From NCBI RefSeq assembly GCF_029168945.1, contig NC_083602.1:71382600-71446599 (forward strand): a stretch of 64,000 nt of DNA, given 5' to 3'. Made by a program: the position numbers and the translations under genes. Position 1 is the first letter of the stretch, and every line of letters starts with the position of its first letter. This DNA comes from Cannabis sativa. Lineage: Eukaryota > Streptophyta > Magnoliopsida > Rosales > Cannabaceae. Under the pieces are notes generated by a model. That model saw only the letters and a list, made by a program, of their open reading frames with translations, was not told the origin of the DNA and did not search any database. Below, in pieces: positions 10,189 to 23,200 of the stretch.

Positions 10189-12085
10189 TGTTGGGTTTTA
10201 TGCCCTAAATAAAATTCATTTCAAAATAATCAGATTTACTTATTAATATAGATCAGAAATAACATTTAATGTTGCATGGTTCATATGATTTATTTAATGA
10301 TTATATGTACATAATGTATGAATTCATCTGAAACCCTTTTCACATACTTGATCCTCTTTATTCTGTTGTCAACACTTTGGAAAGTAAACATGACTATGTG
10401 AATAAACTTTCCTAGATTTATCAAACACAAGATTTTACTGATATGATAATCTACAACAGAGTTTACTTACATTTGGAGAAATGCTATGTTCTTTCCAGAG
10501 CATTGGTTAAAGTAAAGCTCAGGTTGGATGCATGGAGTATGCATCGGAAGGGACGATATTGAACTTTGACTTAGATTTATTAAACTTACCATAATATCTA
10601 TTCAAGTCAATATTTCCTAGTTGATCCTAGATCAAATGATGTTAATCTTGTTATGATTAGGCTCAATCTCAAGAGGCTATTCGTGTTCTTTGATTTGTTA
10701 GTTAAGCCTACTTTTGGGTCAGGGTGATACGTACATTTTGGGAACACGGTAGTGCAATTGAGTGGGAGCGCTAACATAAACATGGAATCTGTAGCTTCTA
10801 TCTGGCGAATAGTAAGTAAAGGATGATCTCCTTCGAGCTTGACCAAATGAAAATAAATGGTGCAATACTCATTTTGCATAAGCTGAAATATCATTTATAC
10901 GGGGTTAAGTGTTTTAAGGATAAAATACATTCTACGGTGTAACGGTAATCTAATCCCTTTACAGCGTAGATCATTCATATAGAGGATCATTGATCAAATT
11001 AGGATTATAACAATGGATAACTAATGATGTGTCTATATGGTGGAACAAATAGAGCATTCTATATATTGAGAGTGCAATTCTAAGTTCTATGCGTGGATTC
11101 AACGAAGAATTAATAAGTCAGTGAATTTAGGTTATAAATTCTTGATCTGCTTATTGGAAGCTCGGTTATATAGACCCATGGTCCCCCCACTAGTTGAGAT
11201 AATATTGCTTGTAAGACTCATATAATTGGTTTTGATTAATCAATTATAATTCTCAAATTAGACTATGTCTATTTGTGAATTTTTCACTAAGTAAGGGCGA
11301 AATTGTAAAGAAAGAGTTTTGGGGGCATATTTGTTAATTATGATACTTTGTATGGTTCAATTAATAAATATGATAAATGACAATTTTATTTAATAATTAT
11401 TTATAGTTATTAAATAGTTAGAATTGGCATTTAAATGGTTGAATTTGAAATTTGGCGTTTTTGAGAAAATGAGATGCAGAAATGATAAAAATGCAAAATT
11501 GCAAAAAGCGAGGCCCAAATCCACATTGCTTAGGGCCGGCCACTTTTATAGGGTTTTTCATCTGATATTTTCATGATTTTAATGCCAAATAATTCATACC
11601 TAACCCTAGTGGAATGCTATAAATCGATAGTGAAGGCTTCAGGAAATTTATACTTAACTTTCACACTTTTCCTTCAGAGAAAAACCTGAGCCTTCTCTTT
11701 CTAAACCCTAGCCGCCACTCCTTGCTTTTCTTCTTCCTTGAAATTTCGAACCACTTACTGATTAGATTAGTGCCCGCACACAACAAGTGATACTTCAATC
11801 ATAGTGAGGAAGATCGTGAAGAAAGACTTTCAACAAGAAGGAGTTTCAACACTAAAGAAGGAGAGAAAGAGATCTAGGTTCAGATCTTGATAATGCTCTG
11901 AGACAGAAAGGATACAAGGGTTAGAGATCTGAACGGAAGGAGTCATATTATTCCGCTGCACCCAATGTAAGGTTTCTAATACTTTATATGTGTTTATTTC
12001 ATAATCGTTTTAGAAGTTCATATTTAGGGTGTTAATCAACATACTTGTGAGTAGATCTAAGATCCTAGTAAAATAATTTCCAACA
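10189..12085 (+). mobile_element. 5' LTR of element A
   Basis: 1897 bp, TGTTGGGTTTTATGCCC to ATTTCCAACA. It is collinear with the LTRs of B and G. It contains GGCCGGCC at 11534 and a TATA region at about 11618 (CTATAAATCG, altered from TATAAATA in the sisters). Confidence 0.9.
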
Positions 12086-12087
12086 AC

Positions 12088-12100
12088 TGGCCTGAGAGCC
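12088..12100 (+). other. Mutated primer-binding site of element A
   Basis: TGGCCTGAGAGCC stands where sister B has TGGTATCAGAGCC. The substitutions would weaken pairing with initiator Met-tRNA. Confidence 0.75.
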
Positions 12101-15100
12101 ATGGTAATTGATTTGCTTACAAGAAATTTGGACTTAAAACGATTTGTTTGATGTTTTGGATGGTATCGTGTTGTGTTGAGTTTTATATGATGATTGATTG
12201 ATCTTTGTGAATTTTCGTGAAACATAATTGAAATTCTGTTTCTGTAATTATTTTTATTGGATAGTATGGAAAAAGTTAAGCAATTTACCTTTTTACAGAA
12301 CTCAATTTTGATTTAATTTGAATTAGTTATGATTTTTTGAAGTTTCGAAAAATATGGGGATGGTGTCACTGCACCATGCGCGCGCGGAAATCATGCAGCA
12401 CCCTTGCTTCGCCGTGTTTCCTCGCCCAAGCACTCCCATTCGCGCCCATGGACAGTATGCAATGCATACTGTCCGTACAGCTCGCAATTTTTTCGTTTTT
12501 CTTCGATTTTTCATGCTATTTCATGGATTTAACTTTCGATTTTTTGTGTAGTTTTGTATTGAGACATTTACTAATCCTAATTCAATTCTAAATATCATAA
12601 TTAAATTAATTCATGATATTAGTGTAATTTGAATTTGAATATAGTAAATATCTATCTTTTTTGCTTAATTATCTATCTTATTTTTAAATTTGATTATATC
12701 TTATCTTATTTTTAAATTTAAGGTCACATTTTAAATATTTAAATCAAATATTTTTTTTTAAATAATTTGACCTTATTTAAATTTAAAATAAGATAATTAT
12801 AATCATGTAATTTTAAATAGAAGTAAGATATTTTGCTAACTTTTAAATTTTGTTATTTTATTTATTTAAATAAAATCATAAAATCTGAAAAAGATATTTA
12901 TTAATAAAATAACATTAAATTTTTAAAGTAGTTAGCAAATTTTGAAATGATATTTAAGATAGTTGAAACCTAATTTTTCAAAATTGTAGGTTTAATTTTA
13001 AATTTTATTTTATTAATTTCGAATATATATATTTTATTATATTATTATTTTATTTTTTCAAAAATAAATATTTTTCGAAATTTAATTATTTAAAACGAAA
13101 TAAATCCTACATCCAACTATCCAGCTAATCTTGTTGCAGGAGTATGTGTTTTAGCTTGTTTGTAAGTTTTTTAAAACCTATTTTTGCTTGATTGTAAATA
13201 GTCATGGTTAAGTTGTTGACAGATCCAATGATCTGATTTTAACTCATGGCTCCCTTGGTCAAGTAAATAATTTGTAACAGGTAATTTTCACAATCTTCTT
13301 TCATCTGTGTATGACCTAGCAACATGATAGGATCCATCCAAATTGTGTGCCTGTGTGAGCCTATATGTTTAATTTTGTTATAGATGCATATAGGTTGTTG
13401 TTGCTAAATAAAATATCATAGTTTTTGATAGATCTTATTTAGGTCCGTTTAGTTTTGGGCCTATTCAATTAATAACAGTTGTTCATTTTAAGGTTAAATT
13501 CCTCTCTTTTGGCCTTGTGTGAAAGTTGGGAGCCATAGTAGTGGGTACGACATACTGAACCCAGCCCTCCTCACATGAACTACCCCAATTGTGAAGGCCC
13601 ATTTGCCTCATTTGAATAACTGTACTAGGTTAATTAAATTAGTTTAACCTAATAAAATTAATTAGCAACATAATTAATTTCATTTATTTTGAAATTAATT
13701 TAAGAAAACCATAATTTAAAGAATTTTATTCTAAGTTAAACTATATGTATTTTCTTGTATTTAATTAAATATAGAATTATAACAATCTAGATTCTTTCTG
13801 AAGCTTAATTTAAATTTTTCATTAAATACTCCTATTTAAGTTGATATTTAGTTATCTCTAACTAATCAACTTAAATCTGAATATCTTTTGGATTTAAAAT
13901 TTCAAAATTAAGTTGAGGAATTTTAGGAATTGGTTATTAAGATTCTTTAGATATTTTTTAAGTTGATATCTTTTCGAATATTAACTTAAAATGGAATATT
14001 TTCAAATTAAGTGGTTACAACTTAATTTTTTTTGATATTTAATTAAATTTAAATTTGAAAAATATTTAAGTTCTAGATTTTTTCTAATACAACTTAAATT
14101 AGATATTTTTTCAAATTTTGTGGAAAAGATACTTAGTCAAATAAGATATTTTCTAGATGGTTATTTCTAGATTACTTATTATTTCTAATATTAAATAGGA
14201 AAATATTATACATTCTGAAATTAATTATTTAAAGAATTAATTTTAGTACAATTTATTTTAAGTATATTTTTTCCTATTATTAAACTAGAGATTAATAATT
14301 CAGCCTTCTCTACACTTAATTATTTATTTCTTGAATTTAATACATTTAATTAAATTGAAAATTAAATATCTAAGTTGATTTTCATCATGATACTTAAATA
14401 TTTCTTTTTCATGAGACTTAATTAAATAGAAAATTATTTTTAGTTGAAATTTATTTTTTCAACTAAATTTAAATAATTTTCAAAATATATTTTTTCTTTA
14501 TTTTATTAATCAATTTTCGAAATTGCATTTCATAATGCAAGATGATTTTGAATTTATCTTGAAAAATAGATTAAGTTGTAAATTAATTTTAATTAATTCT
14601 TGGACCAAGTTAAATCAATGATTTTTTCATTTATTTATTAATTTAAAAATAAATGAATTAAAGTATATTATTAGAAATTGAATTAATTAGTCAAAGGAAA
14701 ATCTAGATAGGTGATATTTTTGCTTGAAGTATTTTTCTAAGTAATTATTATTTAAGTATTTCGAAAATATAAAGTTTTTATACTTTCTTTTTCAAAATAC
14801 AATAAATATATTCTCATGAAAATTTATTTTGAGTTGCAAATTAATTTAAATTAATACAACTTAAATAATTTTCTTACTATTTATATATCAAAATTACTAC
14901 TGAGATGGAAGTAATTCAACTTATTTCAATCACCATCTAAGTATGATTTTATAAATATTAAATTAAATTCTAATTTAGAATTTTCTTTCTAAATTCGATA
15001 TTTAATAAATATATTTTATTATAAATAATAATGAAAATACATTTTAAAGAATGAGCTTTATTATTATTAGGACATTCGATCTCCATTGTTGGTCTTACAA

Positions 15101-16150
15101 TAGTTAAATGTTTTCAGTATAACCTCGAGACGCTAGACTTCGTCCCCCTTATGGATGGTTATTCGTTGAACGCATTTAACACCGTAAGATCTCATTTGAT
15201 AAGTGTTTTGTAAGTTTTCGTCTCTATTAGACTCTCCCCTACGGTGACTACTTAGAGATAAACTTATAAAACATGAAACAATGGTGGAAGCTCATAAAAT
15301 GAGAATAACCTTGACTCTCGCCTACCAAGACAACGTTGGATTCTTATTTTGATCGAATAAAAGGTTACTAGAATGGTTTGCATTTTAGATGAGCTGACAA
15401 CTCCATTCAATGAATGATACTTTGACTCTCGCCCTCTTAGGGACCTTTGTATCAGTTTGTTGGAAACCTTGGAAATTATTTAGGATTGTATGTTTTAGTA
15501 TTTTCACTTGTCATTCCTACTTGCTATATGTTTAATAATTTCTGAATTGTGTATGACTTTATATTGAACCATGTTATTTTCTGTTATTAAGTTGTAGTTT
15601 AATTTCGACTCTTCATTGGTGGTCTAACTTGGTTTGTTTATCCAATGAGATAAATCCCTAGTGGATTTTCACCATTAGACATACATAATAGTGTTAGATC
15701 TCGAAAGATAAATATTGTATATGCAACATCTAGCTGTTCATCAATTGATGACACCTTAGACTAGTACTTTTACAATATGAAACAAGAAGATTGTATAAAT
15801 AAGATTACTTTGACCCTCGCTAATCGAAGCATCGTTAGATTCTTATTTATAAACGAAATTATCCTAATTCCTCCTAGCTTATTCATTTCGAATTAGCTCA
15901 ATAACATATCATTGGATGAATTGTCTATATATCATTAAATGTCATTCTATTTTCTCTCTTCAGAAATTAAATGACACATATGATTATAATCCCGAAATTC
16001 TATTCCACATTGATATAAATCCTCAATCTTAGAAATCTCCTATTTGTATGGGCAAATCTGACTTAGAGTCTAAATTATTAGTGGTGGTCCAAGAAGAATT
16101 ACTCATTATATTTGGTATAAATTTAAGTCTTTGACTTTAATTTTAGATTC
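12101..16150 (+). mobile_element. Long AT-rich leader of element A
   Basis: About 4 kb between primer-binding site and pol, without a convincing reading frame. It starts with a small GC-rich island (12360-12480) holding a hairpin with 11-bp arms GGACAGTATGC/GCATACTGTCC and loop AAT. A block at 13138-13620 is conserved in B (21370-21860) and G (51274-51790). Farther on the phrase TTGACTCTCGCC recurs (15310, 15420 and variants), suggesting old internal duplications. Gag would be expected here and is absent. Short ORFs such as 12337-12591 are judged non-coding. Confidence 0.7.
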
Positions 16151-16159
16151 CAAACAGAA

Positions 16160-18260
16160 ATTTTCTTATATTTCTAATTCCAGGATACAATACAGTTACA
16201 CTTTCACAAGTGTTTAATATCCATCTTCTATCAATGGATTCAAACTGTATGGAATATGAGTTTAGTATTCTGTGACCAAAATTCACTTGCATTATTCTAA
16301 GAACTCTTTGATGTAACTAAACCTAAGTCATCAAAAAGACACAACCATAATTTTATTAATCAATGGCATTTGTATCTTGTTCATAGTGGTCTTGACAAGA
16401 TCAATCTCTGCAAAGAGTTAATATGCTTATATCCACTGAAAGTAATTCATCTCATTCGCAGATGGATGTACATTCAGGGGTGGATATGAGTTTTTCGTTG
16501 TATTCTTAAAACGATCACTCTAGATTATACCTTATGCAAAGAGATTTGAAATGTTTGAAAAATTTCATTAATTTCTAGCAATGGTGGAAAACCATTAAGG
16601 TAAGTGGTTAAAGATCTTGCGAACTGATAGGGGTGGAGAAATAGTTAATAGATATGCAGTTCAAAGATCATTAAATTGATTTTTGAATTATATCCAAACT
16701 TACCTCCCCAGAAATTTTGATTTTCATATTGATGATTAGTTACTAGTCATTGCCTAAGTCTTTCTATGGTAATACAATTTCAGAATGATGTAATGGTTGT
16801 ATACTTAATGTAAATCATTACTAGATTCATGGATGACCTAATCAAAATCTTAAGAAAAGCTAGAACTGTTAACCATGGTTTGTTAGCTACTCTAAGTGAT
16901 TAGGGGTGGACCATCCCATAGTCAATAGATAAGAAAGTGTTTATTTAAACAAATACTACTTTTCTAAGATAATGACTAAGTCTGAAAATAAAGTAGAAAA
17001 TATAGGAGATATTTTTCTTGGTTCCAAAAGTGTTCTATCATCTTATATGACATATGATGATCCCACTGCCTCTATTGTCTTGTCACAACCGAAGAGATTA
17101 ATACCATTTAGTTTTCTTAGACATAATTCACGGTACCTTGTCGTAGTGGGAGAGTTTCTAGGAACTCACCTTCTTATGACTTGGAAGACACTAGTGATTA
17201 AAATCCATTGTGAGTTTAAACAAGTAATGGATTGTCAAGATAAAAAACTAAGAAGAAAAGCCAATAGAACTATGGTTTAATCCATTCACATGGAGCAACC
17301 TAAACTTTCAATTACAAGGACATAAAAGGAAAATTTGTGTATAAGTCTATTCAATGGACTTAACAAGACTTCCTGTTCCTAGTATTATAGGTTTGAGTTT
17401 ATCTAAACCAATGGTTTATGGTATACTTGGTAATTACTTACTCTAATGCAAGTAACTTACTTTAGTTAGATGCTAAGCATTTTCTTTCTAATGGAAATCT
17501 ATAGAAGCTTCTCAACTTCTAGGCATAGATTTTATTTATCTAAGGAAAAGTCTCAACTATTCCAGAAAAGATAAAGCCATGAAAGAATTTCTTATATCAA
17601 CAGTGAGAGGTCTCATATATGCTTTAGTATGCCTTAGACCAGACACCTGCTGTTGAGTGGGAGTAATGAGTAGGTATCAGATTAATCCAGGAGAAGAACA
17701 TTGGAAGACAATCAAGTAAAACTTAAGATTAAGAAGATGAACTATATGTTAGTCAATAAGGGTGTATTTAAAACTCTTAGACTACACCACATCAGATTTC
17801 GAGATTTGCCTTTGTGCTAGAAAATCTTTCTAATAGGATGGTGATTACTCTGGGGTGGAATAGTGATTTTGGAGAAGTGTTAAAAACCTATCTGAAGTCT
17901 CTAGGTCTACCAGAATGTTAAAGTTGCAGGAAAGGTACTTATTCAGTCTAAGGAAAGTTCTATATATTTTTGGCACTTTTCCAAATTGCCTTAACTACTA
18001 GTGTTATTTCCTGGTTAACCAAAAGTAGTTGCCAAATGTATAGAATCCAATATCCCAAAAGAGTAGACATATAGAGAGGAATTTCACATTATCAATGATT
18101 TTGTGATTAAGGAAGAGTAATGGTGGAGAAAAGGTTGTGTTTAATTCAACTTTTCAGATCCTATTACGAGGAGTTTACTACTACTATACTTGATTTGTAT
18201 ATCAAGGTGTTGAGATTATTTGAAATGCACTTTTTTTTAATATTAGTGCAAGTGGAAGTT
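16160..18260 (+). pseudogene. pol: Decayed copia pol of element A
   Basis: Collinear with G's pol but full of stops and frameshifts. Recognisable pieces are the integrase TDRGGE region (about 16622), the linker before RT (16950-17200), and the RT end to RNase H (about 17600-17880) with MSRYQINPGEEHW-like reading. Much of the RT core is missing. It ends at a purine-rich AGTGGAAGTT before the 3' LTR. Not functional. Confidence 0.7.
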
Positions 18261-18379
18261 TGTTGGGTTTTATGCCCTAAATAAAACTCATTTCAATATA
18301 ATCAGATTTACTTATTAATATAGATCAGAAATAACATTTAATGTTGATTGGTTCACATGATTTATTTCATGATTATATG
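18261..18379 (+). mobile_element. 3' LTR of element A, left piece
   Basis: The first 119 bp of the LTR, cut at ATATG (18375-18379), which is repeated at 34021-34025 on the other side of element B. This is a clean 5-bp target-site duplication. Confidence 0.9.
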
Positions 18380-20272
18380 TGTTGGGTTTTATGCTCTAAA
18401 TAAAACTCATTTCAATATAATTAGATTTACTTATTAATATAGATCAGAAATAACATTTAATGTTGCATGGTTCACATGATATATTTCATGATTATATGTA
18501 CATAATGTATTAATTCATCTGAAACCCTTTTCACATACCTGATCCTGTTTATTGTGCTGTCAACACATTGGAAAGTAAACATGACTATGTGAATAAAGTT
18601 TCCTAGATTTATCAGACACAGGGTTTTACTGATATGATAATCTACAACAGAGTTTACTTGCATTTAGAGAAATGCTATGTTCTTTCCAGAGCATTGGTTA
18701 AAGTAAAGCTCAGGTTGGATGCATGGAGTATGCATCGGAAGGGACCGATATTGAACTTTGACTTAGATTTATTAAACTTACCGTAATATCTATTCAAGTC
18801 AATATCGCCTAGTTGATCCTAGATCAAATGATCTTAATCCTGTTATGATTATGCTCAATCTCGAGAGGCTATTCGTGTTCTTTGATTTGTTAGTGAAGCC
18901 TACTTTTAGGTCAAGGTGATACGTACATTTTGGGAACACAGTAGTGCAATTGAGTGGGAGTGCTAACATAAACATGGAATCTATAGCTTCTATCTGGCAA
19001 ATAGTAAGTAAAGGATGATCTCCTTCGAGATTCACCAAACGAAAATAAATGGCGGAGATAACATTTCACATAAGCAGAAATATCATTTATACGAGGTTAA
19101 GTGTTTTAAGGATTAAATACATTGTAGGGTGTAACGGTAATCTAATCCCTTTACAGTGTAGATCATTCATATAGAGGATCATTGATCAAATTAGGATTAT
19201 AACAATGGATAACTAATGATGTGTCTATATGGTGGAACATATAGAGCATTCTATATACTGAGAGTGCAATTCTAAGTTCTATGCGTGGATTCAACGAAGA
19301 ATTAATAAGTTAGTGAATTTATGTTATAAATTCTTGATCTGCTTCTTGGAAGCTCGGTTATATAGACCCATGGTCCCCCCACTAGTTGAGATAATATTGC
19401 TTGTAAGACTCATATAATTGGTTTTGATTAATCAATTATAATTCTCAAATTAGACTATGTCTATTTGTGAATTTTTCACTAAGTAAGGGCGAAATTGTAA
19501 AGAAAGAGTTTTAGGGACATATTTATTAATTATGATACTTTGTATGGTTCAATTAATAAATATGATAAATTCCAATATTATTTAATAATTATTTATAGTT
19601 ATTAAATAGTTAGAATTGGCATTTAAATGGTTGAATTAGAAAATTGGCGTTTTTGAGAAAATCAGATGCAGAAAAGATAAAACTGCAAAATTGCAAAAAG
19701 TGAGGCCCAAATCCACATTGCATGGCCGGCCACTTTTGTAGGGTTATCCCTTTGATATTTTCAATATTTTAATGCCAAATAATTCAAACCAAACCCTAGT
19801 GGAATGCTATAAATAGATAGTGAAGGCTTCAGGAAAATTACACTTTTCTTCTGAGTTTTCATTCAGAAAAAACTGAGCCTCTTTCTATCCCTATCTTTGG
19901 CCGACCACTCCCTCTCTCTCTTCTTCCTAAAGATTTTGAAATTCTTAGCGTTAGAGTAGTGCCCACACACAGCAAGTGATACCTTAATCATAGTGAGGAA
20001 GATCGTGAAGAAAGACTTTCAGCAAGAAGGAGTTTCAGCATTAAAGAATTAGAGAAAGAGATCCAGGTTCAGATATTGATAATGCTCTGCTACAGAAAGG
20101 AATCAAGGGCTAGATATCTGAACGGAAGGAGTCATTATATTCAGCTGCACCCAATGTAAGGTTTACTAAACTTTATATGTGTTTATTTCATCGTTTTAGA
20201 AAGTTCATATTTAGGGTGTTAATCAACATACTTGTGAGTAGATCTAAGATCTTGGTAAAATAATTTCCAACA
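18380..20272 (+). mobile_element. 5' LTR of element B
   Basis: TGTTGGGTTTTATGC to TTTCCAACA, 1893 bp. Carries GGCCGGCC at 19723 and TATAAATA at 19808, 85 bp apart. Confidence 0.92.
19808..19815 (+). promoter_or_regulatory. TATA box in element B 5' LTR
   Basis: TATAAATA is conserved at the same place in the LTRs at 9182, 33556 and 58645, about 460 bp before the LTR end. Likely core promoter of the family. Confidence 0.65.
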
Positions 20273-20274
20273 AC

Positions 20275-20287
20275 TGGTATCAGAGCC
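20275..20287 (+). other. Primer-binding site of element B
   Basis: TGGTATCAGAGCC two bases after the LTR end; complementary to initiator Met-tRNA 3' end. Confidence 0.9.
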
Positions 20288-23200
20288 ATGGTAATTGATT
20301 TGCTTGCAAGAAATTTGGACTTTAAAACGATTGTTTGATGTTTTGGATGGTATCATGTTGTATTGAGTGTTATTTGATGAGTGATTGATGTTTGTGAATT
20401 TTCGTGAAAAATAATTGAATATCTGTTTCTGGCTAGTATGGAAAAAATTAAGCAATTTACTTTTTTTACAGAACTCAATTTCGATTTAATTTGAATTAGT
20501 TATGATTTTTTTAAGTTTCGGAAAAAATCAGGAATCGGGCAACCACGCGCGCGCGCGGAAATCATGCAAAATCTCCCCTGTGCCGAGGTTTCACGCCCAA
20601 GCACCCTGTTGCGCGCCCATGGACAGTATGCAATGCATACTGTCCGTACAGCTCGCAATTTTTTTGTTTTTCTTCGATTTTTCATGCTATTTCATGGATT
20701 TAACTTCCGATTTTTTGTGTAGTTCTGTATTTATACATTTACTATTCCTAATTCAATTCTAATTATCATAATTAAATTAATTAATATTTTTTATATTTAA
20801 TTCATGATATTAGTGTAATTTGAATTTGAAAAATAGTAAATATCTATCTTTTTGGTTAATTATCTATCTTATTTTTAAATTTGATTATATCTTATCTTAT
20901 TTTTAAATTTAAGGTCAGTTTTTAAATTTTTTAAATTTAATTTTTTTTTAAATAATTTGACCTTATTTAAATTTAAAATAAGATAACTATAATCATGTAA
21001 TTTTAAATAGATGTAAGATATTTTGCTAACTTTTAAATTTTGTCATTTTATTTATTTAAATTAAATTATAAAATCTTAAAAAGATATTTATTTATCTTTT
21101 TTAATTTTTATTTAATTTTTATTTATAAAATAACATTACATTTTAAAAGGTAGTTAGCAAATTTAGAAATGATATTTAGGTTGGTTGAAACCTAATTTTT
21201 CAAAATTGAAGGTTTAATTTTAAATATTATTTTATTAATTTCGAAAATTTTTAAATTTTATTTTATTATATTAATTTTCGAAAAATAAATTTTTTTATTT
21301 AATTAATTTTTCGAAATTATTTATTTAAAATTAAATAAATCCTACATCCAACTATCCAGCTAACCTTGTTCCAGGAGTATGTGTTTTAGCTTGTTTGTAA
21401 GTTTTTAAAATCTATTATTGCTTGATTGCAAATAGCCATGGTTAACTTGTTGACAGATCCAATGATCTGATTTTAACTCATGGCTCCCTTGGTCAAGTAA
21501 ATAATTTGTAACAGGTATATTTACAATCTTCTTTCATCTGTGTATGACCTAGCAACATGATAGGATCCATCCAAATTGTGTGCCTGTGTGAGCCTATATG
21601 TTTAATTTCATTATAGATGCATATAGGTTGTTGTTGCTAAATAAAATATCATAGTTTTTGATAGATTTTATTTACGCCCCTTTAGTTTTTGGGCCTATTC
21701 AATTAATAACAGTTGTTCATTTTAAGGTTAAATTCCTCTCTTTTGGGCCTTGTGTGAGAGTTGGGAGCCATAGTAGTGGGTACGACATACTGAACCCAGC
21801 ACCCCCTCACATGAACTACCCCAATTGTGAAGGCCCATTTGCTTGATTTGAACAACTGTACTAGGTTAATTAAACTAGTTTAACCTAATAAAATTGATCA
21901 GCAACATAATTAATTTCATTTATTTTAAAATTAATTTAAAAAAACCATAATTTAAAGAATTTTTATTCAAAGCTAAACTATATGTATTTTCTTGTATTGA
22001 ATTAAATATAGAACTATAACCATCTAAATTCTTTCTGAAGCTTAATTTAAATTTTTCATTAAATATTCCTATTTAAGTTGATATTTAGTTATTTATAACT
22101 AATAAGCTTAAATCTTAATATCTTTTGGATTTAAAATTTAAAAATTAAGTTGAGGAATTTTAGGAATTGGTTATTAAGATTCTTTAGATATTTTTTAAGT
22201 TGATATCTTTTCAAATATTAACTTAAAATGGAATATTTTCAAATTAAGTGGTTACAACTTAATTTTTGATATTTAATTAAATTTAAATTTGAAAATATTT
22301 AAGTTCTAGTTTTTTTTTTTTACAACTTAAATTAGATATTTTTCAAATTTTGAGGAAAAGATACTTAGTCAAATAAGATATTTTGGTACAATTTATTTTA
22401 AGTATATTTTTCCTAGTATTAAACTAGAGATTAATAATTAAGCGTTCTCTACACTTAATTATTTATTTCTTGAATTTAATACATTTAATTAATTTGAAAA
22501 TTAAATATCTAAGTTGATTTTCATCATGATACTTAAATATTTCTTTTTCATGACACTTAATTAAATAGAAAATTATTTTTAGTTGAAATTTATTTTTCAA
22601 CTAAATTTAAATAATTTTCAAAATATATTTTTTCTTTATTTTATTAATCAAATTTTGAAATTGCATTTCTTAAATGCTGGAATTTCGAATTTTATTTGAA
22701 AAATAGATTAAAGTTGTAAATTATTTATTTTAATTTTGGACCAACGTAAATCAATGATTTTTTTATTTAATGATTAATTAAAATAAATGAAATAAAATAT
22801 ATTTAATTAGAAAATGAATTAATTAGTCTATGAAAATCTAGATAGATATTATCTATTTTTGCTTGAAGTATTTTTCTAGTGTATTTAATTAAGTAGAAAA
22901 TTAATAATTAAGTTGATTTTCATCATCATACTTAAATATTTGAAATTTTTCTTATATATTTAATTAAATAGGAAAATTATATTTTTTGTTGTAAATTAAT
23001 TTTATTAATTAATTTTGGGCCAACATTAAATTAGAATAATTTTTCCAGGATTTATTTTTTATTTTAACATGTATTTTCGAAAATTGTATTCTTAAGTACT
23101 TAATTTTTTAAAATGTAACATATATTTATAGAAAATTAAATTTGAGTTGTAAATTAATTTAAATTAATTTTGTAACAACTTAAATTGAATATTTTTCTAA

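Noticed and set aside
12337..12591. Short ORF in the GC-rich leader island (also 20502-20762)
   Set aside because: Overlapping ORFs are open on both strands because of the palindrome, and the A and B versions differ by frameshifts. Not coding.
16972..17280. ORF of 102 codons in element A as a host gene
   Set aside because: It aligns with the integrase-RT linker of the sister element B and by position with G; it is pol relic.
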